Below are positions 35,106 through 49,309 of a stretch of 64,000 nt of DNA, piece by piece. The notes under the pieces were generated by a model that was not told the DNA's origin, did no database searches, and saw only the letters and a program-made list of their open reading frames with translations. Position 1 is the first letter of the stretch, and each line of letters starts with the position of its first letter. The translations under genes and the position numbers were made by a program. The DNA is from Rhyacichthys aspro (taxonomy: Eukaryota > Chordata > Actinopteri > Gobiiformes > Rhyacichthyidae): positions 13,472,758 to 13,536,757 of the forward strand of contig CM072166.1 of NCBI GenBank assembly GCA_036850595.1, in the 5' to 3' direction.

Positions 35106-35600
35106 TAATTTATTATTATTATTATTTTTATTTAATCGTTATTTATCCAGGAAAAGATCCATTGAGATTAACAAGCTCTTTATCAAGGATGTCCAGGCCA
35201 AGATGAGCAGCAGTACAGACTATTGATACAAGCAGCAACTGAACATCAAACAGATGAACCACATAATCACTATTCTGTACAATCACAGGAGTAGACCAAG
35301 CAGTGAAACATCAAATCTTCAAGAAAATATTAAAACAAGAGAGATCCTACACAACTAGATGTCCATATGCATCTGGTGATTAGAAACTCAGATATTTTTG
35401 TATGAAACTAGACAAAGGGATGAGAGACCCTAACCTCAACTTAACCTGCAGATCATTCCAGGACCATGGCCCAAAATAGGATAGTCTTATCTTCCCTTTT
35501 CAAGAAAGGATGATTAGCAAAAATTCTGTGTTCCAACAAAAGTCTGGGCTACTGCGTTTTCAAAAGTGTAATTTTTTAATAATCATTTCTGAAACACTAG
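35106..35600 (+). repeat. Interspersed teleost-type repeat in single-copy middle region
   Basis: Begins with a (att)n/(ttta)n run, then tttatccaggaaaagatcc and ttgagattaacaagctc. This text is widespread in teleost genomes. No coding frame. Confidence 0.6.
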
Positions 35601-37149
35601 TATAGATCTGGTCAGCCCTTCCTTTGCTTCCTCCCATCATCCTTAAACATCAATGTATGAATCAATATAGTCTTATTTGTTCACTCTTGAAGTACAATTG
35701 CTGCTCTTCTCTCCTGCAAAGACTGAATCAGGTTTTAGTCTGATCACAAACCCATAAACCCAACCTTTTCTCCTGCTCTTTTTCCTCACAGCTCCCTCCT
35801 CTCTTTCTCTTCTTGCACAAACAGAACATAACCTGTTATTCACGTCACATCTTGCCAGTAGCCATCACTTCGACGGGAGCCAGCGCTTGGTGAACGCTCC
35901 CGTATTGAATTCCAGCGACGGGGACAGGTTACCGGCTCCTGCTGCCAACAGTGTCCGGAGAGTGCAAATGTTTATTTAAAAAGTTATGTTCGCCTATTGA
36001 TTTTATTTCATTTTCCCTCGTCCTAAGCTGCTTGCTCTTGGCTCGGGCGAAGTGGCTGTCCATCACGAGCATGTTGTACGTCTCATAAAGGCTGCTACTA
36101 TGGGATAATGTAGCCCCGTGGCCCGATATGGCCGCCTTCCATTCAGTCTCTATTGGACGTGTGTCTGTATGGGACAAGTATGTAGTTTATGGGCCCCATC
36201 CAAGATAAATATGTCGGAGGCCTTGCTCTTATAAGCGTCTGGACATGGAATATCTCACCTTCTACAATAATATAACAGTTAACATTAATATCTGATATGC
36301 CCCACTACCACTTATACCATGACCTGTATTTGTATTCAATTATTTTAAGTGGCTTTACGTTTAATATATAGTCTCGCGCTAAGATTACACCGCCCCAAAA
36401 TACATAAATCTCAAATATTATCTTTCAGCTCGCTCTATAAAATGATTCCATAAGTGGCGTGTTAAACAAAAGGACCAAAAAAGAAAAAAAAAAGGTAAAG
36501 ATGAAAAGAGCCAGACGTTGTTAAAGTCTGGCCCGGACAAAAGTTGAACGTATTGATGGATGGGATTTGGGCGATTCCAGCGTTAAAATGAAATGTTATG
36601 ATAGCACTTACGCAGCGGTGAGAACTTGTAAAGCTTTTTAGGGATAAAGAGCAGCTGGTAAGTCGTGTGTTAGGGGTGTCAAGGGAGCAATATCGACAAA
36701 ATGGATGGGGCTTTAGAATCCATTCAAATCTGTGAAAGTGGGAAAACGATTAACTGTAGACTGTACGTAAAGATGGACAGAGCTTTACTGATACCTTTAG
36801 TCAAAAATGAAGCCAGATTTCCACTGTTTTGTTGTTGATTGTTTTAAAGATTTGGTATTTTTTTGGCCTTTTTGGTGAAGTTTGGTGGTAATAGTGTAAA
36901 TTGCAATTGCCCATCTGTCTGTTCTACATTTTAGTTATCATGGAAGGGTGATATTTGAACTGTATCCAGAGTCAGTCATGGCTGGGGTTTACTTACATCA
37001 AAGGTGCTCACTGGTACATCCACAAAAACAGTTTTAGCTGTTGTATTTATATTGATGCTTTGCGATTTTTGGGGAAGGAGTCTCACATTTTACATGCCTT
37101 TTACATCATGTGATCATTTCCAACCAATAGGATCAATTTGGGATAGAAT

Positions 37150-37513
37150 GGTGATGTTATGAATGAAAGTTATTTTTTAGCTGTTTAGAGGATTTCTAAC
37201 AGAGATAAAACAAGAAATAGGCACAAACAGGACAATATCGGCCATTGTGGCTCCCTGGTCAACTCTACTGACAGCTTGTTGTACATTGTGGTCTATTGGG
37301 ACATGGGATTTTTTTTAACTGCAATATAGTATCATAAAAAGCACTCATTTTTTGTCTGTTTTACAAGGCAAAAATACAAAGAGGGTTACTGAATAATAGT
37401 ATTCACTGACAACAATTTGTATAGTCCGCCTTTCATACATAGGACGGTTTAACAAAGATGGCTGCAGTTATTTTCAATGGAAAGTTGCACATTAATAGCA
37501 ACCTGCTAAAAAG
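37150..37513. other. 364-bp segment present only in copy 2
   Basis: Copy 1 passes directly from agaat to aagttaaaatc (near 1,231-1,233), while copy 2 has 364 additional bases. No inverted ends, poly-A tail or clear target duplication were seen, so whether it was inserted or lost is open. Confidence 0.75.
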
Positions 37514-37611
37514 AAGTTAAAATCAATACAAAATAGGTTACACTGATAAGTCTGTAGTTTGATCAGGCTAGTTCAAGCTACTCTAGAGGTGAACCTACAC
37601 ATAGTCTATAG

Positions 37612-38017
37612 CACACATGTCAAACTCAAGGCCCGGAGCCAAATGCAGCCCTTTACAATGTTTAATAAAATATTAAACAGAAATGAAAGGCACTAAACTA
37701 TTCTAAAGATATGTAACAGGTAAAAATGCCACCTCAAAATGACACGCCATTTTAAAGAGACCAAAATGGGGCTTAAAATGGGGCCAAATTGGCACAAATT
37801 GAGGTGAATTCGCAAAATGATGCCTAAACATGAGGTATAAATGGATGAAATTAATGTTAAAAACAAACTGATGTGATAAAGACTGAAATAAAGGGGAACT
37901 CTTACACAATAAACACAGTAAAATTTAAAAAGCTACACAATTATCACAATCTTTGGCCCCTAAAAGGATTCTTAATTACCATCCCGGCCCTTCAACACTT
38001 TGAGTTTGACCCCCCTG
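37612..38017. mobile_element. Non-autonomous hAT element 1, copy 2
   Basis: Second copy, 406 bp, with the same 8-bp duplication GTCTATAG at 37,604-37,611 and 38,018-38,025. The insertion therefore predates the split of the two copies. Confidence 0.85.
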
Positions 38018-40439
38018 GTCTATAGGATTAACCGAACTGTGTATAAAGTTCTAGATTCTTCTCGGTGACGGCAGAATAATTGCCATTTTGTGACAAACCT
38101 GATCAAAAACACAAAACACTTTTTACATTTACAAATTCGTAACACTTCAGTATTCTTCTTAAAACCTCATCTTATTAAACAAGGACGAATGAAAGCATAA
38201 AGTTGTACATTAAAAATGACGGGATGTTTTTGCACAGATCGTTGCTTCCATCAATCCTCATTAAACATCCTTTATTCAGTCTAGATGGCCAAGATCAACG
38301 TGCTCCTGTCAGACTGTAAAGGTGACACTGACATGTTTTATTGTGCCAGCGGCGGTAATATGTTTGGTTGGCTCTTCGGACAGAAATCTAAGAGGTCTGT
38401 ATCCAGGACTTCCTCTGAGCACCTCTGGTTTAATGGGCTGAGTTTACACAAGTGAACAGTGAGCAGTATGTGAAAATGCATACATGCATTCAGACATGAC
38501 CACAGTACATGAACACAAACACAGCTAAGTGATTAAAATTACGCCTAACGCTCTGATAGACCCTGTTCTTTTCTTTGGAAGCAGACTTGATTTGTGAAAA
38601 ACTCGACTGAAATTTTGTTCACCGCAAAATATCTCTCAATCTCGTTTTATACAAATCTACTTCAATATAACCTCTACATTAGCAGACTCACTGCAGTTCA
38701 GATCTGATTACTGTAATTATTTTGGCATAAATATGAAGTAGAACTTTCCATATCTTTCTGTTGGGTCATAAATTGAGCAATTTGCGAATGGCGGCAAAAA
38801 TGATTGTTTGGTCTTCTAGTGGAGCCTAAAAACCTATCAGACGGAGTATTAAATAATGAGAGGAGCTATGATTTGCCCTTTTAGCATCTCATTTTCCCCA
38901 ACATTTGCAGCGAAAACCATGTGAGAAACAGTGGTGAAGTGCTATAAATCATACATTTTTATTTTAGGTTACGCCCATACACAACAGTATTATTATGTTA
39001 CCCTTTGCAAATTCTCACTGTCTCTGAATGATGTTTCAGAATCAGTACCAAAACTTCATTATAGTACAGGCTGTGTCTGGGACCACTTCACTCATACATA
39101 TACTGTATATAAACACACTTCTGCAAGACTCTACTGAAGATGGACCACTGTAACAAACCTTACCTGGTGCTGTTTGTAAAGCAGTTTCATTAAAAGCTCA
39201 AATAGGGCCCTTTAAAAACCCTGCAAAATTTCTTTTTTGTTTTTTGTGGTGTTGTCATGACAACATGGTTGATAATAAGAGGGGGCTCTGTTAGACTTTG
39301 CTGTTTGGTGTGAGTGTGTGAGTCACATTTCGTACATCCATAACAAACTTAATTTTTGGAGTCTTATTGGGGCACATTCTATAGAATTACTATTGGAATA
39401 ATATGTTTTCAGTCATCACCACAGCAACACCATAAAAAATGGGAGGACATTTTGGATCCAAGTGAACTATATGACGTCTTTGCAAAATTACAAACATTTC
39501 TAAACAAAAAACTAAATCTTTTGACATATCATAGTGAGTATTGTTTCATTCTCTAGTTGGTGCTATTGTGCAATTTCACAGTTTTTAATTTTAAAAGTTT
39601 TCGGTCCTGGGGAGTAAAAAAGTCATTTAAATTTGAGCCAAACTGGTCATTACACTTGTGAGTTCTAACACTTTCAGCTCTGTTGGTTAAAACCCCTAGC
39701 ACATGTTTGTTTAAATATGAAATATGAAATTGCTGATTCAGTGTTTTACAAAAGGCTTAGGATCAAACAATAAGGTGCTTGCACAAGTAGTCTGCTTCTT
39801 TTAGTTCAGACTAAAACACAAAACAATCCCTCTATCTTGTCTTTCTCTTCCTGTTTAAAATCTGATTAGACATTTATGGTCCATGAACTGTGCACATTTC
39901 AATCAAAACACACCAGTTGGACTTCATTACTTACTATACCTCAAGATAATGTTCCATTTGGGAGTTTGAACACAGACACAGACGAAGTAAACTGTAACTG
40001 TAAAGTAACTGTACAATAATCATGTAGTACTGATTTGTAGAACAGAAAAAAGAGTGTTTATGTTTAACACGGTTTCAGTGAATGGGACTTATTAGCTGTT
40101 TATCAGATGCAGTGATTATGTGGTAAAGCTGACAGGCCTCACAGTAGCAACACACTGCAGCTTTATACACAAGTCCTATCTGATAACACACAAGGAATAC
40201 AACAAAACATACCCAAAACTGTGGAAACAAACCCAAATTGTGTTCTTTTCTTTTAACTCTGTAGCTCAGTTTAGACATTAAATCATTTGGTGTTGTCCAG
40301 TTTATTCAACAATAGTGCATCATAAAAATACAACACACTAGTGCTGCATTGTGTCACTAATACTCAAGTCTGTTGCTACTTGACTTAAAACCAGGAGCTG
40401 ATGCAGAAACCTCTGAAGAATGCATGATAAATGTTCCTG

Positions 40440-41040
40440 CAGCGGAGTTATTAAACCAGCCGACAACACGTGATGATGAAAGCAGCTTTCCACCGCTGTT
40501 CATCTGAAGACAGGCGATGACAGCTTATTGCTCCGACGGCTGAAAACCGAGCTGACCGTGAGGATATCAGTGAGTCCTCCAACCCCGTGTCCATCATAAA
40601 TAACCGCCGCTCTGCTGAACTGAAATAAACAGCGGCGGTCTTCCTGAAAAGCAAGCACTTCCTTTAAATAAACTCCAAGCAAGCTGAGAAAACTTCAGTC
40701 TTGTCCGCAGTCGGGCAGCTATTAGAGTTGACAAACGTCGTTAAAATTCAACGCTCCGAATAACAAATCTTTCAGCGCGAGCACAAATTCGCACAGACCC
40801 CCACAAACGACAAAGTGGTCCGGCTGAAACGGGGATACGTAGGCCGAGGGTGTCCGTGGGGAGCCCGGGGCCAGACTTGGGTTTCTCTCAAGGGAGCGAC
40901 TCTGGCTAGCGCACATGCTAATGCCTCGGATGCCTCGCTTTCAGTCTCCGTGAAATACTGGGCTTTGTCCCGACCCCCAAACTGGGCTTTTCAGCACCTA
41001 TTAGTGTTTCGACTCACAGCGACAAAAGAAAGGTTTTGAC
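40440..41040. promoter_or_regulatory. CpG-rich block, copy 2
   Basis: Second copy of the 4,260-4,860 block with about five differences, including a 2-bp loss in ctctctg. The E-box and the CpG density are retained. Confidence 0.4.
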
Positions 41041-43128
41041 AAAATGCCAAAACAGATCGTCACAACGCGATAGCTTCAAAAAGTCCTCCAAGAATAGGAC
41101 TGCTGATTAGTAGTCGCTTGAGAAAACCGATGTCAAAAATGGTTTGTGAATGAGGACACAATGGAGACAATTTTACTGAACAGAAGGTGGTTTTGCAGGA
41201 AATGTCCCACATATTCACAAGTCAGAATCAAGACCAGAGTGTATCGGGACCACATTGAGAATGAGTCAAGAGGAAGATTGGAAGAGATACCAAAAACACT
41301 TTAAGTCTAATTATTTCAAGGATAATCTTACACCACTGTCGAGTATGTGTACAACTAACCCTCCTGAGTCCCTGGACATTTTTTTTTTGTGCTTTTTGAA
41401 TTTTATTTTTGGCTCTGTTGATGCAAATAAAAAAAAAAAAAAATGGCCAGGTTGCATTCTAATTTTTATATGTTTTCTTCAAGTCTTCCATATACCGTTT
41501 AACCTAAATAGCGACACCAGAGTCCTTTATGCATTTTTTGCAGATTGACTATTTTTTTTCATAACCTGATTGTGAAATCCCTGAATTTTTCCATGGCTAC
41601 CATTAAAAACATTAGGGACCCGGAGGAGCAATTTATAAGTGACATAAATTTATAAATATTTGTTATGTTTGATGATGACTGTCGTTTATAATGGCATTAA
41701 TAAAAAAAACAAAATAAACATTTCAATAGCAATCATTAAAAGAGCTTTTTTGTGTCTAAGGGACTCATGTGGAGCACAAAATGAAGGGAGCCTCAAGGGT
41801 TAAAGTAGAGGCCTCATTGTTTTTATATACTGCAAATGATTTATAGTCTGTATATATAGTATTAAGTATCCTATGGGAGTTCCACAAGGGACTGTCCCTG
41901 CTCTATTTATCTTTACATTATCCACTACAGACTTTAAATACAACTTTGAGGCCTGCCATATTCTAAAACACACAAAACTTACTGTATTTTATGGTTTGCA
42001 ATGAAAGATGGACAGAAAAAACAAAATTATTACATACATTGAAGATTTCATATCCTTTAAAAAAAAGATTGTTCACAAAGACCAGCAGCACGTCGGAGTA
42101 CTACACTACACAAGACGAGCAAACCAATGCATTACCTCAAAATGCTGTATAATGTGTAATGTTGCAATCTTGTGATGCCACATTTGAGTCATTTTGAACA
42201 TTACAGATTGTCTCTAGGTTGTTCTCCCTCCGTCTGCTCTAAAACAACTGCTGAATACTATTCGTAGTGAGAAAACCAATGTCAACACCACTTTGCAAAA
42301 GATTTAGCCGCTCACATCGGCAGACAGTTCATCAGCGGGTTAGCAGAGAACGGAGACAATTTCACTTAATCCTCTGTGGCTAAATACAAGCCGTCCGTGC
42401 AGCTGAAAAAGCCAGCCACAGTCTTTTTCAAAGCCAACAACTGCAGTGCCAGCCCGCTCCGCACCAGCCGGATATTTGGCACTTTAGGACGGTGTGTATT
42501 TCAAGGTACAAACGAAAGCTGGTACCAGGCGCTTACCTCTGCAGGAACTTTGTCGTCAGTGTACGCTCAGCAGAATGATTTTGGGCATCGCAGGGTCTAA
42601 AGCTAACAAATTATGTCAATTCTATTCAAACAGAACAAACCCGCCTGGTGCAGATCAGGCCACAGTAACGTTTTAATAAGTGAACACTCTTATTTCCACG
42701 TATGGACGGCAACGTTTTGCATGAGCAGCAATTATACTTTGGATAAATACACATTGTGCTGTTGTAGCAGCTGCAGAGAATAAGAATATGAATGGAGCAG
42801 ACATATTTCATAAGCTCTGGTGCAGACAGCAGCTTTACTGAAATAACAGACAGCAGCTTCCAGTATTCAGGCCTTACAAATGATATGAATAAACCTCGGA
42901 GAGCTTGGGTAATCTTATCAAATCTGACAGACTCATTCAAATGTGAAGTGTGAAATGCAAACTGCCATAAAACTCAGGTACATTATTTACCAAGAAACCT
43001 TTTACTAAGTTTTTTGTCTCCCCTTTGACTTTGTTTGTCGTTGTATGATGACAATAATATTGACCAAGCCCACACACAGTTAGACAAAACCTTTAAAATG
43101 AACGGCTATATGCACCAAGCATCTAAAG

Positions 43129-43891
43129 CAGACATGTCAAACTCAAGGCCCAGGGGCCAAATGCGGCCCTTTGGAATGTTTTATGTGGCCCTTCAATACA
43201 TTTAGTAGTTTACATGTTTGGCACTAGGTTTGAACAGGTTTTAGATGGTTTTGATTTTTGCTACAAAGATTAACCTACCACCAACTACTACCAACTACAA
43301 CCTGTTGAAATCCAACTAAAACATGTTCAAATTGGACTAAAACCTGTTCAAATCCATCTAAAATCTGTTCTAATCCACGTAAATCCTGTTCAAATTCAAC
43401 CAAAACTTTTTTAAATCCAATTAAAATTTGTTCAAATCCAACTAAAACCTGTTCAAATCCAACTAAAACCAGTTCACATCCAACTAAAACTTGTTTAACT
43501 CCAATTAAAATGTGTTCAAATCCAACTAAAACCTGTTCAAATCCAACTAAAATCTCTTCAAATCATCTAAAATCTGTTCTAATCCACCTAAATCCTGTTC
43601 AAATCCAACTTAAAACTTGTTAAATCCAATTAAAATTTGTTCAAATCCAACTAAAACCTGTTCAAATCCAACTAAAATCTCTTCAAATCATGTAAAATCT
43701 GTTCTAATCCACCTAAATCCTGTTCAAATCCAACAAACACTTTTTAAAATCCTATTAAAATTTGTTCAAATCCAACTAAAACCTCACAAATGAAGAAGAA
43801 ATCTCACATTCAAACGTTTATTTCCTCCGGCCCCTGAAAGGATTCTTACTAACTATAGCGTCCCCTCACTAATATGAGTTTGACACCACTG
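43129..43891. mobile_element. hAT element 2 with internal minisatellite, copy 2
   Basis: Second copy, 763 bp, same ATCTAAAG duplication at 43,121-43,128 and 43,892-43,899. The internal array has the same number of units as copy 1, differing by a few substitutions. Confidence 0.9.
43298..43790. repeat. 20-21 bp minisatellite inside hAT element 2, copy 2
   Basis: Same array as at 7,110-7,600, with no unit gain or loss visible. Confidence 0.85.
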
Positions 43892-45463
43892 ATCTAAAGG
43901 CTGACAAACAAAAGAAGTGTGGAGTACGTTTTAAATGCAGCATTAAAATCATTATCACAGAATCTGTTAATTAAAAAACATAATGCACATAAGTCACATG
44001 TTTAAACCGATAACTTACGACTTCGTACGATATAACTTTACAATGCTGCAAGCCAAAGTTAATGCTTGTTATTGTCTACTTTCAACTTGAAATAACCTGC
44101 TCTAGGGCGTTGTTCAGTGTTGAGCAAGCTTCGTGATAATGAAAACATCGGGATAAACTCCAACTTTACCTCACTGACCTCCTAATCCAGCTTCGTTGGG
44201 CTTGACGACAACAACAACAAAACAACATGAACCAACCACAACTGAAAAACCCCTCTTCTTTATCGCTCCTTGGAAACCCAAACCTAAAATATATCTGTTA
44301 CATCTTCAGATAAGCCACAACTAATAAAATCCGACAAACCTGCAGCTTTAACGGCATACATTGTTCTATACAGTTTCAATCTACAATGGGAGACATCATG
44401 GAGACTGACTGCTGACACACACTGCTCAGGGAACACGCTGCTTTTGTCAGACGCCCACATGTGTTTCCAATGGGGGGATATTAGATTGGAGCTGGTCGTG
44501 AGCAGCGTGCACATAGACATACTGTATGTGCGCACACTGAGCTATATGGGACTGATGCAGGTTGGTGGCAGTGGGTCAGCGGGTTCGGGTTACGCACTGG
44601 CTGCTGAATGTCTAACAAGGAGGATGTCAGTCTTATTCGAGAAGCGGCCGTGACAGCAATGAGATTCAGGAGAAATGAAACCTTAGTAGAAAAGATTAGG
44701 TCGACGGTAAAAGAGGCGGTTTAGGTTATGGGTTTGCCCTTTTTATGGTCCGCAGTGGCCTGATGTGATTACTTAATGTGACAAAGTGCATTAGGTAATG
44801 AGTGTGTAGGGAAAAAAGTTTGTGTTAAAGAAAAATGTTAGTCCTTTCAGTTAGATTTTTCAGTGTGCGCTTTATTTGATTATTTATTTATCAGGCGACT
44901 TTTTACTTTTGAACACAAATATCTGCACTTTATACTCCTTGCATTGTCAAAACAGCCTTGTTACGTTTACAACCTCTGACGTAAAAGACGGATCTAACAA
45001 GAGAGGGAGAATCAAGCGTGAAAATAAACGAAGAGAAGCGATATGGATGAAGAAAGCAAGTCAGGCAAAATCATCGATATCGACACAGAAAGCAAAGACA
45101 TTCGCCATCTATTTATTTAGCCGTATTTAAGAGAACTGTTTGAATTTATGGTTTCAAGAAAACCACAAGCTTCTGGCGTTGAAGAGCTCTCCATCTAATC
45201 TGAAAAAACACACATACAGGATCTTATATTGCTATTCTGCACAAACATCTATAAGTGTTTGGTGATTGTGTGGTAAATGATGCCGAATGAAAGTAATTGC
45301 ATCACAAATCGCAATTGGAAAACGTGCAGATTGTTCTTGAAAGAGTTATTGCAGAGTTATCACAAATATAGTGTATCATTAACAGCAAAATTAATCTTTA
45401 CTTTGTACTACTCATTTCAGAGAATGTACTTTTTTTCTTTTACTTGAGGAAAGAAGTTGAATC

Positions 45464-45949
45464 AGGGTTCTTCCACCTTTTCTAAGTTCAAATTCCAGCA
45501 CTTTTCAAGCACTTTCAAGGTGTGTTTTCATGTTTTTAAGCACCTTACAACTGTGGTAAATTACATGTTGACATATGTATACCATATGTTTTTCTCATTT
45601 AAATCCATTGTGGTATAAAAATGACTTAAATTGTTGAAAGTGTTGAAACCCTTGGAGCATAGACAAGGGATAGTTCACCCAAAAATGAAACTTGTCTGAT
45701 CAAAAAGATGTAAATTTGCACGAACACTGATATTTTCTTTACGAGTAAAATGCCAAAAATATTTTTTTTCTAAGGAGAAACTTACTCTGTAAGAATTATT
45801 ATTAAATTATTATTAAAGCAACACAATCAAACAAAGAATTTCAAGCACTTTCAAGCACTTTATCCAAAATTCAAGGACTTTTACAACCTTGAAAACACTA
45901 GATTAAAATTCAAGCATTTTCAAGGATTTCAAGCACCCATATGAACCCT
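45464..45949. mobile_element. hAT-type MITE 3, copy 2
   Basis: Second copy, 486 bp, with the same GTTGAATC duplication (45,456-45,463 and 45,950-45,957). Several small indels relative to copy 1. Confidence 0.85.
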
Positions 45950-46626
45950 GTTGAATCAGTATTTCTACTTTTACCACAGCCATCTTTAACTCAAGTATCT
46001 GTACTTCTACTTTTGCCACCTCTGTCTGTATGACTCCCTTCTGTCCATGCAATGATTGATTGGTCTTTATATGCTTCATGCAACACATACACAAACAAAA
46101 ACCTTCATATATATTTCTAATAGGACACAGAGTATGGATAAAAACTCTTCTCCAACTCTGTGGAAAAAAGCTTACGTTCGAATAACACACAGCTAAGTAA
46201 AAGTTTATGTTTTCAGCGGCTAGCCAAATAAATGAAGCGGTGCAAATGTGAACACATCAGTGGGATTTGGACTTGTTTTGGACATGAGGAAGTGGAGAGC
46301 GCATTAAGCCGCTGGAGCACCTGTGTATTTATATAAGCCTCGTGATGTCATCCCTCCACAGTAAACATTTATCTGTGTTTTATGATGCCAATCCAGATCA
46401 TTAGCGAACGCTGAGTCAATGAGAGAGAGAGAGACCACCGTCTGAGGTCTGAAGGTCCAGATTACACTGTCTGGAAGAACAGCTGCTCCATAAAAAACAC
46501 TTAACCATTTATACAAAAAGGTTTAATGAGGTGGTTTTGGTGTCCTCAGTCTTTTTGATATAGATTACATATATATTTTTCAGTAGAGGCCTAGGAAAAT
46601 GTCTGTTGATCAATTTATTATCTTAT

Positions 46627-47280
46627 CATTGAGTCCTGCCATGTTCTAAAACAGCCAAAAATGATAGGGGCATGAGAAGGATAATAAATAGAGTAAAAAA
46701 CTGTTATGAATAGTATATTGTAAAGGAAATCATTTGTAAAAAAACAAAAAAAAAAAAAAACAGGCTTCAGATGCTGTCTAGTGTTTATTAAGAGAGATTT
46801 TAATAGATAAAAACCTCTATTCAGGAACGGGAAAAATTGGCCAATCACATGTTCGGAAATGGAGTGCTCCCATTGGTTGACACCAGCTTTGTCATATGAC
46901 GTTCCAGGAAGTTTAGTAGCTGCTGATTAAGTGTATTTTCAGCTCTGAATATGCTTATTAAAACAGAGAAACAGCTCAAAAAAGAAAAGCATCAACAGAG
47001 AAAAGGGAGGCAACGTAAAACACCGATAAATACTGTCAATTAAATTACGTAATGGAGATAATTGCCGTTCTAAAGCTAAACTCTAATCTTATTTTGATGA
47101 AATGTATGAGTATTTTGAGGAGGAAAAATTGGTCTGGTTTTATTTTTATTTAAAAGACAAGCAGGAGAGCTACTTTTAGGGGAAAGTGGAATCTGAGATA
47201 CAAAAAAAGAAAATTAAGGAGTGGGGCTTTAACTTCCAACCAAATTGTTTTCAGAACTTTCAGAATCGGGTATTTGGACA
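46627..47280 (+). repeat. Older interspersed repeat, plus orientation, copy 2
   Basis: Second copy of 10,410-11,030. The A-run near 46,740 is longer and the end is followed by the junction of the 752-bp loss. Confidence 0.6.
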
Positions 47281-47681
47281 GCCCAAATTGCATCGATACG
47301 GTCCTGCACGAACATTTAGTTGCCATTAAACTTGGTGCAAGGGTCAGCACAGTCATCGCTACAACTTTTGCTTAGCGGTGCTTTTTCACGGGATATGACA
47401 AAGCCGTAGCCTACCCAGAATGCCTAGTCAGTGTTTATATTCCCTGTAAGTGATCAGGCTGGTTGCTTAGTCTGAAAACCCTCACCAGTCTTGTAAACGA
47501 TACAGATTTATTGTACACCTGGCCTCTGACGGCTTGTTAAAAAGCGGGTTTAACGCTCTGCAACGCAAAAATGAAAGAAATCTAAACATCCAAACGGGGA
47601 TTTTTGGAAACTAAAGCCAACGTAGGAGAGCATTCTTGTAAATACTATTATCAGAAGTTGGAATTCTGGTCGGCAACTCAC

Positions 47682-47928
47682 CCAGATAATGGTGCGGAAC
47701 CTGCCCGTCCTACAGGAGGTCACGTTGGCGTTGTTCGCACTGCCGACAGTAGTTCCAGGACCGGTCTCGGCGGGGGTCTGGCCCACACACAGCTTCGGTA
47801 CAGTCCGAGCGTGGCGAAGGTAAACAGTGATGAAGCTCAGAAGCAGCGTGAGCCCCGTCACAGACAGAAAGAACAACAATGAAGCTGCAGTGATGAGCCA
47901 TGGAGGGCTTTGGACCTGACAACGCGAT
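47682..47928 (-). CDS. Exon B, copy 2
   Basis: This second copy of the membrane-segment exon has the same length and open frame. Relative to copy 1 it encodes Thr for Ala (HARTVPK), Thr for Ser (PAETG), Cys for Tyr and Arg for Cys near the end. Its donor reads gtgagt, a full consensus, where copy 1 has gtgact. This supports the donor assignment and suggests copy 2 holds the stronger splice site. The hydrophobic segment itself is unchanged. The protein family is not recognised. Confidence 0.5.
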
Positions 47929-48214
47929 CTGTGGCCAAAGCAGGTAGTCAGCTTAGAGTTACAGAAGATCAGGAGCATGGCCATAGAAGAAAGTGTGATG
48001 GAAACGGGTAAAAATGTGAGGTAAGGGACAGATTGCAGAGGATAATAGGACTTTTTTTCTGGGATGGTGGTGGATTAAAGCATGGGTAGCAGGATGGATG
48101 CTATACAAAACAACATGGACCATCCTCTCCATGCTGTAATTGTGGCTCAAACTGAATTGTTTACAATAATACAGTAATTATACTTATTACTTTTTTTTTT
48201 TGTCTCATTTTGTT

Positions 48215-48320
48215 TGGTTTAGTAATCAATCACTCAATCAAACTTTATTTATATAGCACTTTTCATACAGCAACTCAATGTGCTAAAGACAATATTCTCA
48301 GTTTAAAAGTTTAAAAACAA
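48215..48320. repeat. Teleost interspersed repeat (tttatttatatagcac type), copy 2
   Basis: Second copy, with a small internal loss (gattaatg missing). Confidence 0.65.
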
Positions 48321-48359
48321 TAGTGGCTTTGTTTCACTGTATTTCACTCAGTAAAATAG

Positions 48360-48532
48360 AATAGAGTAAAAAAGAGTAAAACAAATGTATAAAATAAAAT
48401 AAAATAAAAATATATAAATATTTAAATAAAAAAATAAAATTAAAAAATAAAATTATAAAATAAAATAAAATAAAATAAAATAAAATAAAATAAAATAAAA
48501 TAAAATTAAATAAAATTAAATTAATTAAATTA
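48360..48532. repeat. Expanded (taaaa)n repeat, copy 2
   Basis: A long pure stretch of aaaat units, about twelve or more in a row near 48,455-48,510, expanded relative to copy 1. Confidence 0.85.
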
Positions 48533-48748
48533 AGCATGTCTCTCAGATAGTCTGGAGCTTGTCCATGCAGTGCTCTATAAACTAATTTTTTAAAATAATA
48601 AACTTTTTTTTTTTTAAATCAACCCCATAACCAACAGGCAGCCAGAGTGGAGACTTAAGGTGCTGTATTGGTATTACTGGTTTGGCCTCATTTTCTATTC
48701 TGCATTACTTTTGTTCCATTTTAACATTAAGAATTCATTTGTCTATAG

Positions 48749-48950
48749 CAGTGGTTCTCAAACTGTGGTACTAGCTTTGGGACCCTTAGAAGTTTTATTA
48801 TAGAGACTAGGTAAAAATCTATTTAAATTGAACTCAACTCACTTTAGACCTGTTTTATGTCCATAATCATTACTGTATATGTAGGTGGCACTTGGAGAAA
48901 CCAATATATAACGAGATGATACATGGTGAGAAATAGTTTGAGAATGACTG
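48749..48950. mobile_element. hAT element 4, copy 2, internally deleted
   Basis: The same ends and flanking 8-bp duplication as copy 1, but only 202 bp long. About 280 internal bases present in copy 1, including the minisatellite-like part, are missing. Confidence 0.8.
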
Positions 48951-49004
48951 GTCTGTAGATACAAAGAGTACATAAACTGAAAACTTAGACCACTGAGTGC
49001 TTAC

Positions 49005-49189
49005 TTGGCAGACATATTGTTCCAGACGTATTGTTGCTTCGACGTTCCACTCAAGTGACATGCTTCTGGGAGACTGGACTCGTAATGGCCTGTGTCAGTG
49101 GTCAATGCTCCTGTGGGACGCAGCAGCTCCTGTCTGTGATCCTGATTACCAAAACTCCACATGACCCGTGTCCGGAAGGGTAACCGAGA
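49005..49189 (-). CDS. Exon A, copy 2
   Basis: This is the second copy of the 185-bp exon. The encoded residues are identical to copy 1 and the same acceptor tract and gtaagc donor are present. The intron to exon B is shorter here (1,076 bases against 1,308) because the hAT element inside it has lost about 280 bases. The product is unrecognised. In a haplotype-duplication model this is the other allele, not a second gene. Confidence 0.6.
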
Positions 49190-49309
49190 CTGGAAAAACA
49201 AAACACACAGGAAAAAAAGAGAAATGTTAGACTTGCACTAAACAGATTTCTATCCATTTTAAGTTTACAGTGTATGTACAGTACCTTAACTCAACTCAAG
49301 TAAACCCTA

